Shown piece after piece: positions 7,012-15,107 of a stretch of 21,866 bases of DNA. The position numbers and the translations under genes are program-made. The notes beneath the pieces were generated by a model that saw nothing but the letters and a program-made list of their open reading frames with translations, was not told the DNA's origin and ran no database searches. Position 1 is the stretch's first letter. Each line of letters opens with the position of its first letter. The stretch is from DAOTVC01 sp034437215 (GTDB lineage: Bacteria > Chloroflexota > Anaerolineae > B4-G1 > SLSP01), in assembly GCA_034437215.1 (NCBI GenBank), contig DAOTVC010000071.1, positions 1 to 21,866 on the forward strand, written 5' to 3'.

Positions 7012-7019
7012 AAAGCACT

Positions 7020-7667
7020 CTACGCTCCACGTCTGTGAAAGGCCCACAGCAGCCCGGACTCGACGTGGACTCTCACCTCCTCACCCTCGAAGACGTTGCT
7101 CACCCCCCTCGCCGGGCCAAAGGTGAGGGTCTCCTCCTCCAGCGGGTAGCTGAGCCCCTCGGTGGTCACGTACTCGGCATCCCCACCGAGGGGCACGAGG
7201 GAGAGGGTGTCACCCGGGTGGCCTACGACGTGGGCCGTCTCCCCGCTGCGGACGAGGCGCACCGTCCACGCCCCTCCCGCGATCAGGACCCGGAGCCCCT
7301 CCATCTCGGGCAGGGCCAGGAGCAGCAGGTTCGCCAGCTCCTGATCGGGCCGCCCTCCAAAAGCACCCAGTACGACGATCTCCTCCGCTCCCTGCTCGGC
7401 CGCCCAGAGGAGCGCCAGCTCCAGGTCGGTCTCATCCTTGGCGGGGGGATGGACGTGAAAGCCCGTACCTGCCGCCTGCAGCTCGGCCCGCACCTCTTCC
7501 GAGAGAGAGTCGAGATCGCCGATGACGTGCCGGGGCAGGAGCCCCGCCTCCAGTGCGTAACGGGTCCCCCCGTCGGCGGCGACGACGAGGCTGCCCTCAT
7601 CGATCCACCGGCGGGCTTCCTCCTCGGGATTCTCAAGGATACCGTTCGTAAAGATGACGATGCGCAT
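7020..7667 (-). CDS. thiN: Thiamine pyrophosphokinase
   Basis: A 215-residue cytosolic enzyme that transfers pyrophosphate from ATP to thiamine, giving TPP and AMP. Family motifs are in order: ADGGT (31-35), GDLDS (50-54), KDETDLELAL (77-86), then FGGRPDQELANLLLL (about 103-117), followed by a beta-rich C-terminal domain with ARGVSNVF that completes the thiamine site. In many homologues the third block reads GRxDH; here the His is Gln. GGAG lies 8 bases before the ATG. It is the first gene after the TPP riboswitch, so the cell makes TPP directly from the imported vitamin and TPP represses the operon. Confidence 0.94.
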   Translation of the reverse strand: MRIVIFTNGILENPEEEARRWIDEGSLVVAADGGTRYALEAGLLPRHVIGDLDSLSEEVRAELQAAGTGFHVHPPAKDETDLELALLWAAEQGAEEIVVLGAFGGRPDQELANLLLLALPEMEGLRVLIAGGAWTVRLVRSGETAHVVGHPGDTLSLVPLGGDAEYVTTEGLSYPLEEETLTFGPARGVSNVFEGEEVRVHVESGLLWAFHRRGA

Positions 7668-7680
7668 GGTTTAGTCTCCA

Positions 7681-7720
7681 GTCAGATAGTCTGGTAGTCG
7701 AATAGTCGTGTAGTCACATG
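7681..7720. repeat. Degenerate octanucleotide tandem array
   Basis: Five 8-mers in exact register: GTCAGATA, GTCTGGTA, GTCGAATA, GTCGTGTA, GTCACATG (consensus GTCNNNTA; TANNNGAC on the transcribed strand). The first 19 bases match 520-538 of the array near the left end of the window at 18 of 19 positions. It separates the riboswitch terminator from the thiN Shine-Dalgarno sequence. Confidence 0.85.
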
Positions 7721-7723
7721 GCT

Positions 7724-7760
7724 AAAAAGAAACCCCCACCGGCGTCCTGCCAGGCGGGGG
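7724..7760 (-). terminator. Riboswitch-controlled intrinsic terminator
   Basis: On the minus strand, CCCCCGCC(T)GGC, a 5-base loop and GCCGGTGGGGG form an 11-bp stem with one G-T pair and one bulge, followed by TTTCTTTTT (7732-7724). It stands between the TPP aptamer and thiN, so it is the expression platform of the riboswitch. The 5' arm region is also complementary to the 3' part of the aptamer (see findings). Confidence 0.88.
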
Positions 7761-7774
7761 GAAGTGTCTCGCTC

Positions 7775-7867
7775 GCGACCTCCCTCCGCTGGCATGATCC
7801 AGATCAGGTTCAAGGGTCGGTGTCGATAACGGACACCCTCTCAGCCCCACTCGGGCTCCCCTGGTGC
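7775..7867 (-). promoter_or_regulatory. TPP riboswitch (THI element) aptamer
   Basis: The minus strand carries the conserved THI-box blocks in order: GGGGAGC, GGGGCTGAGAGG, a variable P3a-like hairpin (GGTGTC ... GACACC), CCCTTGAACCTGATCTGG, then ATCATGCCAGCGGAGGGA. The closing P1 helix can form between GCACC (7867-7863) and GGTCGC (7780-7775, one bulged C). The CTGAGA and ACCTGATCTGG blocks bind the pyrimidine and pyrophosphate parts of TPP in known structures. It controls thiN and thiB/thiP through the terminator downstream. Confidence 0.97.
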
Positions 7868-7918
7868 TCTCACTCTGACTTTGTAAGGTACCTGTTTCTT
7901 AAAAACTCGTCTACTAAA

Positions 7919-7947
7919 AGTATAACATGATATTCGAGCGGTGCCAA
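7919..7947 (-). promoter_or_regulatory. Promoter of the thiamine operon
   Basis: On the minus strand, TTGGCA (7947-7942), a 17-bp spacer and TATACT (7924-7919). The predicted start near 7912 gives about 45 bases before the aptamer. The 175 bases between this promoter and the divergent gene at 8100 hold no other gene. Confidence 0.8.
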
Positions 7948-8099
7948 GTGCCCCCTTGGGTAACAGCGTCTTTGGATCGAACCGTGGGCCGTTCGGTAAC
8001 GTTATCTTTTGACTTCCTGCGCGTGCCCTTGACTAACTGCAGCTCTGTTATATCGTAGATGCGCGCCACATTAACCCTGACGCACGAAAGGATGCGCCC

Positions 8100-9818
8100 A
8101 TGGCCTTGCTGCAGCAACCGCGGCCCGACCGGCAGAGCAAGAAGAGTGTCGTCTTTGTGACCTTCGAGAGTGAGTTCGCCCCCGTGGGCGGGCTGGCAGC
8201 CGTGATGAGAATCCTACCGCGCCACATGGCCCGTCTGAGCGATCACGAGTGCCTCACCATCGCCCCCCTCTTCCGCAACATCACCCGCTGCAAGGAGCTG
8301 CGTTGGAAGACGCTGGAGAAGCTGGAGCGCACCTGCCGCGTCCGTTTCGACGGCGACTATCACACCGTCACCCTCTTCCGCCACGTCGACGACGTGGGAT
8401 TCAGTACCTATCTCCTCGACGCGGAGGCCTTCTTCAACGCGCCCTGTGATTGCGGAAACCCGCCTGCCCCGGAGACACCCTGCAACCCCTACCTCAATCC
8501 GGGTGATCCCGACCAGCTCCTCACCGACGCCCTCTTCTTCTCCGCAGCGGTGCCCAAGGCGCTGGTGGCTCTCGGTTACACCAAGAATCTAATCCTCAGC
8601 CTCCAAGATTGGCAGACGGCCCCAACGGCGATCACCGCCAAGTCGGAGCCCTCCATCGCCTCGGCAGCCTGTGTCCTGACCATCCACAACCCCTACGACC
8701 ACCCCCTTTCCGACGAAAGCCTCGCCAAGATCTTCTGGCGCCAGATCCCTGGCCCCACCGTGCTGACCAAGATGCTGCCCTTCGTCGACGGCCCCATCTG
8801 CACCGTCTCGGAGAACTTCGCCCACGAGCTGACGAATGATCCGCTCCACACGGCAGTCTACGCCCCCCACCTCCAGAACTTCTTCCGCGCCAAGGGTGTG
8901 CGGGGGATCGACAACGGTCTCTTTGCGGAGCTCGACTTCCCCCAGGAGGCCCGCGAGGCCGCACGGCAGGGGGCCTTCGCCCCCCTCCTCGCCGAAAAGG
9001 CGCACCGGCGCGCGGCACTCGTCAGGGTGTTGAAGGAGTACCAACCGGAGGAGGCCTGGGGCACCCTCTCCGACCTGGAGCAGTTTGAGGGGCCCATCCT
9101 CCTGCTCTTCGGCCGGGACGACCCGCGCCAGAAGGGCTACGACGTCGCCGCCGCTGCCATTCGCCGGCTCGAGCCGGGCCAGGCGAAGTTCGTCTTCACC
9201 CCCATCCCCGGTGAGGAGGGCGCAGAGGGGTTGAGCTTCCTGCGTACGCTCGCCGAGGAGCGTGCCGGTGAGGTCAAGGTCTTCCCCTTCCGCATGGAGC
9301 AGGGTTACATGGAGCTCCAGCGTGGCAGCTCCTACCTGGTGATGAGCTCCCTCTACGAGCCCTTCGGTGGGGCGACGGAGGGCTACGCCGTGGGGACGCC
9401 CATCGTGGCGCGGGCCACCGGGGGGCTCGTGCAGCAGATTGCCCCCTACCCCGGAGGCTCTCTCTCCCGCGCCGTGTGGGAGCGGACGGCACACTTTCAC
9501 GCCCGTCACGCTCCCCCTACCGGCTTCCTCTTCCGGGAACCCGATCTATCCTGGGAGGCGGTCGTGCACGGCTGGCGGACGATGATCGATCTCGACTACA
9601 AGAGCGAGGACCGCATCACCGGTCGCAGCGGTACCCGTCTCTACGACGCGATGGTGCGCGAGGCTGCGTGGGCCCTCCAGGACGCCATCCGGCTCTACAG
9701 GGAATCGCCCACCGCTTACGCCGAGCTCATCGCCAACGGCTTCGAGATGCTGCAGGCCTTCTCCTGGGATCGCGCCGTACGGGAGTACCAGCGCGTCTAC
9801 GCCCTCGTCTGTGAGTAG
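8100..9818 (+). CDS. Glycogen/starch synthase-like glycosyltransferase
   Basis: A 572-residue GT-B-fold enzyme resembling glycogen synthases. The N-terminal domain has the synthase-type opening FESEFAPVGGLAAVMRILP (22-40). The C-terminal domain has LLLFGRDDPRQKGYDV and then SSLYEPFGGATEGYAVGTPIVARATGGL (about 416-443), the usual donor-binding region. The expected reaction is transfer of glucose from ADP-glucose (or UDP-glucose) to an alpha-1,4-glucan end. Two features are unusual: the Lys of the classic KTGG motif is absent (APVGG instead), and the acidic pair is spaced EX6E (E420, E427) rather than EX7E. It is longer than typical GlgA (about 480). AAAGGA lies 7 bases before the ATG. malQ a few genes away is consistent with alpha-glucan metabolism. 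Confidence 0.85.
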   Translation: MALLQQPRPDRQSKKSVVFVTFESEFAPVGGLAAVMRILPRHMARLSDHECLTIAPLFRNITRCKELRWKTLEKLERTCRVRFDGDYHTVTLFRHVDDVGFSTYLLDAEAFFNAPCDCGNPPAPETPCNPYLNPGDPDQLLTDALFFSAAVPKALVALGYTKNLILSLQDWQTAPTAITAKSEPSIASAACVLTIHNPYDHPLSDESLAKIFWRQIPGPTVLTKMLPFVDGPICTVSENFAHELTNDPLHTAVYAPHLQNFFRAKGVRGIDNGLFAELDFPQEAREAARQGAFAPLLAEKAHRRAALVRVLKEYQPEEAWGTLSDLEQFEGPILLLFGRDDPRQKGYDVAAAAIRRLEPGQAKFVFTPIPGEEGAEGLSFLRTLAEERAGEVKVFPFRMEQGYMELQRGSSYLVMSSLYEPFGGATEGYAVGTPIVARATGGLVQQIAPYPGGSLSRAVWERTAHFHARHAPPTGFLFREPDLSWEAVVHGWRTMIDLDYKSEDRITGRSGTRLYDAMVREAAWALQDAIRLYRESPTAYAELIANGFEMLQAFSWDRAVREYQRVYALVCE

Positions 9819-9829
9819 AGGAGGTAGTG

Positions 9830-10873
9830 GTGACAAAGAGCATACGCTTGCGACTCGTGACGACCCTCCTGCTCCTGTTCCTCCTGGCCTGCAACCTACC
9901 CTTCCTGCCGACCGGAGGAGAGCAGGGCGGACGGGAGGAGGGGCAGAACAAAGAGAGCGTCGATCTGGGGCTCACCCGCGCCAATCCCTATCCGTACGGA
10001 GAGCCGGCGTTCTCTGAGTACTGGGAGATCCATGTCAGAGAGATGATCCGGGGCTCAGAGGCCTGGGAGATCCTGAAGGCGGAGAATCCTAACAACGAGC
10101 CGGCCCCCGAAGGTTGGGAGCACGTACTCTTGAGGCTCTGGGTGCGCTCCCGCGTGCCCAACGGCGAGAAGCGCCGGCTCAGTCTCGGGATGACGGGCGA
10201 CAGAGGGGTACTCCGCAACCAGGGAGGTGGGGTCCTTCCCGAACCCCGGCTGCCCTACGAGTTCGCCCAGGAGCAGGTCGAGGGCTGGACCGTCTTCCTC
10301 GCACCTGCCGGCGAGGGCAACCCCATGCTGGTCTTTCGGGAGTACGAAACGGACGACAGGTATCGCTACGTCGCCCTGGAGGAGAACGCCCGCATCCTGG
10401 TCGACCTCGCCCTCGACGAGATTCCTGTGACCTCCACAGGCACCACGCCCAAACAGGCGGCAGCCCTGGGCGAGACTGTCACGACCGAGGACTGGGAGAT
10501 CACCCTCGAAGAGGTCGTGACGGGCGAGGAGGCCTGGGAGATCCTCTACGAGGCCAACTCGCACAACGACCCACCCGCAGAGGGTCTGGAGTACGTCCTC
10601 GCCTCCGTCCGCGCCCGCTACATCGGCGTCGACGAGGGACCGGCCCCCATCCTCGCCGTCGACTTCGCGACGCTGGGAAGCGACAGGCAGCGCTACGCGT
10701 CACCATCGGTGGTCGAGCCGCAGCCCGCCTTCTCCTCCCACAGCCTCTATCCCGACGGCAGCTTCACCGGTTGGGTCGCCCTCCTGGTGAACGAAGGTGC
10801 CGAAGAGCCCGTCCTGATCGTCGAACCCGGCTACGACGACGCAGACCGTCGTTACCTGCGCCTCACGCCCTGA
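9830..10873 (+). CDS. Lipoprotein with two tandem DUF4352-like domains
   Basis: A 347-residue predicted lipoprotein. I prefer the second of two adjacent GTG codons (9830) because AGGAGG at 9819-9824 is then 5 bases away instead of 2. The lipobox is FLLAC with Cys21. Two halves repeat each other: EYWEIHVREMIRGSEAWEIL...ENPNNEPAPEGWEHVLLRLWVRS at about 60-110, and EDWEITLEEVVTGEEAWEIL...NSHNDPPAEGLEYVLASVRAR at about 220-265. Each looks like an immunoglobulin-like DUF4352-type fold common in exported lipoproteins; family assignment is by pattern only. Function unknown; probably anchored outside the membrane. The gene starts 11 bases after the glycosyltransferase stop and is probably co-transcribed with it. 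Confidence 0.82.
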   Translation: MTKSIRLRLVTTLLLLFLLACNLPFLPTGGEQGGREEGQNKESVDLGLTRANPYPYGEPAFSEYWEIHVREMIRGSEAWEILKAENPNNEPAPEGWEHVLLRLWVRSRVPNGEKRRLSLGMTGDRGVLRNQGGGVLPEPRLPYEFAQEQVEGWTVFLAPAGEGNPMLVFREYETDDRYRYVALEENARILVDLALDEIPVTSTGTTPKQAAALGETVTTEDWEITLEEVVTGEEAWEILYEANSHNDPPAEGLEYVLASVRARYIGVDEGPAPILAVDFATLGSDRQRYASPSVVEPQPAFSSHSLYPDGSFTGWVALLVNEGAEEPVLIVEPGYDDADRRYLRLTP

Positions 10874-10906
10874 CCGCCAAGGAGGCCCGCACGCGGCGCC
10901 CTACTA

Positions 10907-10934
10907 TTGACACCCTGCCGGCTTCTACCATAAT
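10907..10934 (+). promoter_or_regulatory. Promoter predicting a leaderless mRNA for the transglycosylase gene
   Basis: TTGACA (10907-10912), a 16-bp spacer and CATAAT (10929-10934). The expected start is 6-8 bases after the -10 box, at or next to the ATG at 10941. The only SD-like bases (GGGAG, 10935-10939) are one base from the ATG, too close to work. Confidence 0.7.
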
Positions 10935-10940
10935 GGGAGC

Positions 10941-13370
10941 ATGAACCAACGACGTCTGATCCTATGGCTGATGGTACTCCTGCTGGGAGGGTGCGCGCCC
11001 CCCTCCTTCACGACGGAGCTGCCGACCCTCATCCGGGAGACGGAGACGGCGATGCCGGCCCTCTCGCCCTCCCTCACCCCCAGCCCCTCTCCTACACCCA
11101 GCCCGACCCCGACGCCGACACCGACGCCCCTGCCCGGAGAGGCCCTGAAATCCGCCCAGCACGCCTACGAGATAGGGGACTGGGCCACGGCGGAGGCCCT
11201 CTACCGGCAGCTGCTCGACGTCTCCAGCCTGACGCCCGAGGAGGGAGCCGCAGTGCGCCTGGGTTTGGCGAAGACGCTCCTCGCAGCAGGGCGACCCGCT
11301 GAAGCGCTCCCTTTCCTCGAGGGTGTGATCGCCTCCCTGCCCGAGAGCGCCTGGGCCGCCGAGGCCCACCTCCATCTCGCCCAGGTGCGGGTGGAGGTGG
11401 GGGAGCCCGCCCGAGCCGTCCCCCACTACGAGGTCGTCCTCGTCACCCGGCCGGTACTGGCTCCCTACGTCTACGAGTGGATGGGGGACGCCCAGAGGGA
11501 CGCCGGCGTCTACACGCCGACCCTGCAGGCCTACGAGGCGGCACGCGACCTGGCGACGAACACCAGTCGCTGGGCCTTCCTGAGCGAGAAGATCGCCCTC
11601 ACCCACAGCTACGCCGGTGAGTACCGAGCGGCACTGAACACCTACGACGCTATCCTCGAGGTGGCAACCATCCCGGCCTACCGCGCGCGCATCGCCTACC
11701 AGGCCGCCGAGACGACCCGGCTTATGGGGGACGAGTCCGAGGCGCTGCGCCGCTTCAACGAGATCGTGCTCGCCTATCCCCGGGTCTCCTACGCCCACGA
11801 CGCGCTCGTGCAGCTGGTACAAGCCGGAGCGCCCGTGGACGATCTCCTCCGCGGCAAGGTCAACTACTACGCCAAGGCCTACGGTCCTGCCGTCGAGGCC
11901 TTCTCCCGCCACGTGAATGCAGACCCCGAACACACGGGAGAGCCTCACTACTACGCCGGACTCTCCTACCTGGAAGCGGGGAGCTACGACCTGGCCCTGA
12001 CGGAGTTCCAGATCCTTATCGACACCCACGAAGGCGATCCCTACTGGGGCAGCGCATGGCTGGGCATCGGGCAGGTGCTCGAGGCGCAAGGGCGAGCGGA
12101 GGAGGCCATCACCGCCTACCGCACCCTGCCCGAGACGCTGCCCGATCATCCCCGCGCGACGGAGGCCCTGTGGAGCGCCGCGGAGCTCGTCGATGCGCTG
12201 GAGGGACCGGAGGCGGCTGCAGCCGCCTTTACCGACCTCGCGTCGCGCTACCCCGACGACTCCGGCTCCCCGGGAGCCCGCTTCCGGGCCGGGCTCATCC
12301 TCTACGAAGCCGCTCAGGAAGAGGCCGCTCGCGGGGCGTGGCGGGAGCTCCTCATCTGGTATCCCTACGACGACCGGGGAGTGGCGGCCCGCTTCTGGTT
12401 GGGGAAGAGCTACCTGGAGGCGGGAAACGTGCCGAGCGCCACCGCCTACCTGAGCGAGACGGTAGGGCTGGGCCGCTGGGACTTCTACGGCATCCGCGCC
12501 GCCGACCTGCTGGCAGGGCGCCCGCCCCTGGAGACGCCCCCCGTAGCCCTCGCCCCCTGCGGAGACGTGACGGAGCAGGACGCCCTCTTCACCTGGCTGG
12601 AGGGCTGGATCGGGCTCGACCCCCTGCCCGACCTGCGCGTGCCGCCCGGCTACCTTCTCGATGACCCCCGCCTGGAACGAGGCCTACTCCTCCTCCGCGT
12701 GGGGCGCTTCGAGGAGGGACGCACCGAGTTGGAGGCCCTGCGCGACGCCTACGTCCAGGATCCCTGGGCCCAGTACCACCTGGCCCTTATCTTCCGCGAG
12801 GCGGGCCTCTTCCGCTCCTCCATCATCGCCGCATCCACCGTCTGGCGGCTCTCACCGGCGAGCGAGCTCCCCGAGATCCCCCGCTTCCTGGGCTGCCTCG
12901 TCTACCCCACCTACTTCGACGACCTGGTGGAACGGGAGGCGGCGGAGCTCGGCTTTCACCCGCTCACCCTTTACTCTCTCCTCCGACAGGAGAGCCTCTT
13001 CGAGGGCTTCGCCACCTCCTACGCCGCCGCTCACGGGCTGATGCAGGTCATTCCCCCTACCGGGCAGGAGATCGCCACCGCCCTGGGATGGCCTCCGGGG
13101 TACGAGACCCCCGACCTCTACCGCCCTCTGGTGAGCCTCCGCTTCGGTAGCTGGTATCTCGCCCAGCAGCGGGATCGCTTCGACGGGGCCCTCTATCCGG
13201 CCCTGGCAGGCTACAATGGGGGGCCGGGCAACGCGGCCCGCTGGTGGGAAGCGGCGGGCGAGGACCCGGACCTCTTCGTCGAGCACATCGGCTTTCAGGA
13301 GACCCGCACCTACGTCCGGCGGATCACCGAGCACCACGCGAAGTACCGGTGGCTCTACGTCGCGGAGTAA
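10941..13370 (+). CDS. TPR-repeat lipoprotein lytic transglycosylase (Slt-like)
   Basis: An 809-residue predicted lipoprotein. The signal peptide ends in LLLGGC (Cys18), then a Ser/Thr/Pro linker to about residue 66 with alternating TP. Residues 70-640 are helical TPR-like repeats (for example YEIGDWATAEALYRQLL, YAGLSYLEAGSYDLALTEF), comparable to the superhelical domain of Slt70. Residues 660-805 are a goose-type lysozyme-like SLT domain: LLRQES with the catalytic Glu684, AAHGLMQVIPPTG, and LAGYNGGPGNAARW. It should cleave peptidoglycan between MurNAc and GlcNAc with formation of 1,6-anhydroMurNAc, outside the membrane. Its promoter predicts a leaderless transcript. A bidirectional terminator follows. 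Confidence 0.93.
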   Translation: MNQRRLILWLMVLLLGGCAPPSFTTELPTLIRETETAMPALSPSLTPSPSPTPSPTPTPTPTPLPGEALKSAQHAYEIGDWATAEALYRQLLDVSSLTPEEGAAVRLGLAKTLLAAGRPAEALPFLEGVIASLPESAWAAEAHLHLAQVRVEVGEPARAVPHYEVVLVTRPVLAPYVYEWMGDAQRDAGVYTPTLQAYEAARDLATNTSRWAFLSEKIALTHSYAGEYRAALNTYDAILEVATIPAYRARIAYQAAETTRLMGDESEALRRFNEIVLAYPRVSYAHDALVQLVQAGAPVDDLLRGKVNYYAKAYGPAVEAFSRHVNADPEHTGEPHYYAGLSYLEAGSYDLALTEFQILIDTHEGDPYWGSAWLGIGQVLEAQGRAEEAITAYRTLPETLPDHPRATEALWSAAELVDALEGPEAAAAAFTDLASRYPDDSGSPGARFRAGLILYEAAQEEAARGAWRELLIWYPYDDRGVAARFWLGKSYLEAGNVPSATAYLSETVGLGRWDFYGIRAADLLAGRPPLETPPVALAPCGDVTEQDALFTWLEGWIGLDPLPDLRVPPGYLLDDPRLERGLLLLRVGRFEEGRTELEALRDAYVQDPWAQYHLALIFREAGLFRSSIIAASTVWRLSPASELPEIPRFLGCLVYPTYFDDLVEREAAELGFHPLTLYSLLRQESLFEGFATSYAAAHGLMQVIPPTGQEIATALGWPPGYETPDLYRPLVSLRFGSWYLAQQRDRFDGALYPALAGYNGGPGNAARWWEAAGEDPDLFVEHIGFQETRTYVRRITEHHAKYRWLYVAE

Positions 13371-13400
13371 GATAGCCCACCCGGGGTGCCGCGCTAACAG

Positions 13401-13427
13401 AAAGCCCTCGCAGAGTGCGAGGGCTTT
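13401..13427. terminator. Bidirectional intrinsic terminator
   Basis: AAAGCCCTCGCA, three bases, TGCGAGGGCTTT: a perfect 12-bp stem with A and T runs at the ends. It lies between the convergent transglycosylase gene and malQ and can serve both strands. Confidence 0.85.
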
Positions 13428-13448
13428 GAACTTCTGAGTCGGTCGGAG

Positions 13449-14975
13449 TCACATGTAGGAGGGCATCTCCTTCTTCTCTTCGGGCTCCGTGCGCCCGTAG
13501 GTGACGGACATCCGGTGCAGCCCGCTCACGTACTCCGGCTTGATCTCCTCCATACGGAAGCGCCACTGCCAGTTGCCGCTGGCCTCGGCGGGCGTGTTCA
13601 TCCGCGCCTCGCTCCCCAGCCCCAACACGTCCTGAAGAGGGCAGATGGCGAAGACCGCCACCGAACGATAGGCCAGCCGGAGGAGGGCCCAGTGAATGGG
13701 CTCCGACACCGGCCCCAGATAGTGGATGAGCAGCTCGCGCTCTCCGGCGGGCTGCTTCTCATACCACCCTAACGTCGTGTCGTTGTCGTGGGTGCCGGTG
13801 TAGACCACGGTGTTCGGAAGATAGTTGTGGGGCAGGTAGGGATTGGAGGCATCGGCGCCGAAGGCAAATTGCAGGATGTTCATGCCGGGGAAGTTGAACT
13901 GCTTGCGCAGCTCTCGCACGGCTTCGGTGATGAATCCCAGATCCTCGGCGATGATGGGCAACTCCCCCAGAGCCGCCTTCAGAGCGTGGAAAAAGGGAGC
14001 GCCCGGCCCCTGCTCCCACTCTCCCTTGACAGCGGTCGGCTCCCCGGCGGGCACCGCCCAGTAGGCCTCGAAGCCGCGGAAGTGATCCAGGCGCACGATA
14101 TCGACCATGGTGAGGGTCTGGCGGAAGCGATCGATCCACCACGCGTAGTCGTTCTGAGCCATGACGTCCCAGCGGTAGAGGGGATTGCCCCAGAGCTGTC
14201 CCGTGGGGCTGAAGTAGTCGGGGGGGACACCGGCGACCGCGGTGGGCAGGAAGTCCTCATCCAGTTTGAAGAGCCCGGGATGGGCCCAGACGTCCGCACT
14301 GTCGTAGGCGACGAAGATGGGGATATCGCCGACGATGTCGACGCCCCTCTCGTTGGCATATGCCTTCAGCTTCTGCCACTGCTGGAAGAACCACCATTGG
14401 AAGTAGCGGTGGGCGAAGACCTGCTCGTCGAGGCGCTCCCGCCACTCCTCGAGGGCCTCCGGCTGGCGGGAAGCCAGCTCCCACTCCCAGGTATTCCAGA
14501 CGGCCCCCCCGTGGGCGTCCTTTAACGCCATGAAGAGCACGAAGTCCTCGAGCCAGGCCCGCTGCTCTTCACAGAAGGCCTCGAACTCCTGCCAGCGCTC
14601 CCCATCCTGCCGCTCCCTGAAGTTGCGGGCGGCGCGATTCAAGATGGCGAACTTCCAAGAGATGACCGGCCCGTAATCCACCTCCCCTTCCGGAAAATCG
14701 GGGGCTTCCGCAAGGTCGGAAGCGGGAATGTCCCCTGCAGCTTCCAGCTTCTCGAGACTGATCAGCAGAGGGTTACCCGCAAAGGCCGAGAAGGACTGGT
14801 AGGGGGAATCCCCATACCCGGTGGGGCCGAGAGGCAGGATCTGCCAGAGCGACTGTCCGGCCTCCACTAGAAAGTCGACGAACGCGTAGGCTGCGTCACC
14901 GAGGTTGCCGACACCATAGGGACCCGGCAAGGACGTCGGGTGCAGTAGGATTCCGGCGGAACGTGAGAAGCGCAT
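13449..14975 (-). CDS. malQ: 4-alpha-glucanotransferase (amylomaltase, GH77)
   Basis: A 508-residue cytosolic enzyme that moves alpha-1,4-glucan segments between chains. It starts SAGILLHPTSLPGPYGVGNLG, the GH77 N-terminus. Catalytic sites are present: the nucleophile Asp297 in RLDHFRGF, the acid/base Glu344 in IAEDLG, and the third acid in THDND (396-399, preceded by Thr). Length is normal for bacterial amylomaltase. The frame also opens at a GTG at 15008, but AGGGAGGG stands 6-7 bases before the ATG at 14975 and the family homology begins there. It is divergent from rpoC. Together with the glycogen-synthase-like gene it points to storage polysaccharide metabolism. Confidence 0.97.
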   Translation of the reverse strand: MRFSRSAGILLHPTSLPGPYGVGNLGDAAYAFVDFLVEAGQSLWQILPLGPTGYGDSPYQSFSAFAGNPLLISLEKLEAAGDIPASDLAEAPDFPEGEVDYGPVISWKFAILNRAARNFRERQDGERWQEFEAFCEEQRAWLEDFVLFMALKDAHGGAVWNTWEWELASRQPEALEEWRERLDEQVFAHRYFQWWFFQQWQKLKAYANERGVDIVGDIPIFVAYDSADVWAHPGLFKLDEDFLPTAVAGVPPDYFSPTGQLWGNPLYRWDVMAQNDYAWWIDRFRQTLTMVDIVRLDHFRGFEAYWAVPAGEPTAVKGEWEQGPGAPFFHALKAALGELPIIAEDLGFITEAVRELRKQFNFPGMNILQFAFGADASNPYLPHNYLPNTVVYTGTHDNDTTLGWYEKQPAGERELLIHYLGPVSEPIHWALLRLAYRSVAVFAICPLQDVLGLGSEARMNTPAEASGNWQWRFRMEEIKPEYVSGLHRMSVTYGRTEPEEKKEMPSYM

Positions 14976-15012
14976 GCTCTTACCCTCCCTGGATTGAGGT
15001 TTGGACACCTTC

Positions 15013-15040
15013 AGTATACTGCAAAGTAGCGGGGCGGCAA
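15013..15040 (-). promoter_or_regulatory. malQ promoter
   Basis: On the minus strand, TTGCCG (15040-15035), a 16-bp spacer and TATACT (15018-15013). The predicted start near 15006 gives a leader of about 30 bases with the Shine-Dalgarno sequence before ATG 14975. Confidence 0.65.
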
Positions 15041-15107
15041 GAGAAAAACGCCGCTGCCGGCGAGGGCCAGGTGCGATAAGGTTGGCGGATAGTTGCTATA
15101 CAGTTAG

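Noticed and set aside
7965..8010. Imperfect inverted repeat CGAAC ... GTTCG upstream of 8100
   Set aside because: The stem is only 5 bp in GC-rich DNA, so it is expected by chance, and no promoter element overlaps it convincingly.
8031..8056. Promoter for the glycosyltransferase (TTGACT ... TATATC)
   Set aside because: The spacer is only 14 bases, too short for a normal sigma70 promoter, and no better -10 lies at a suitable distance.
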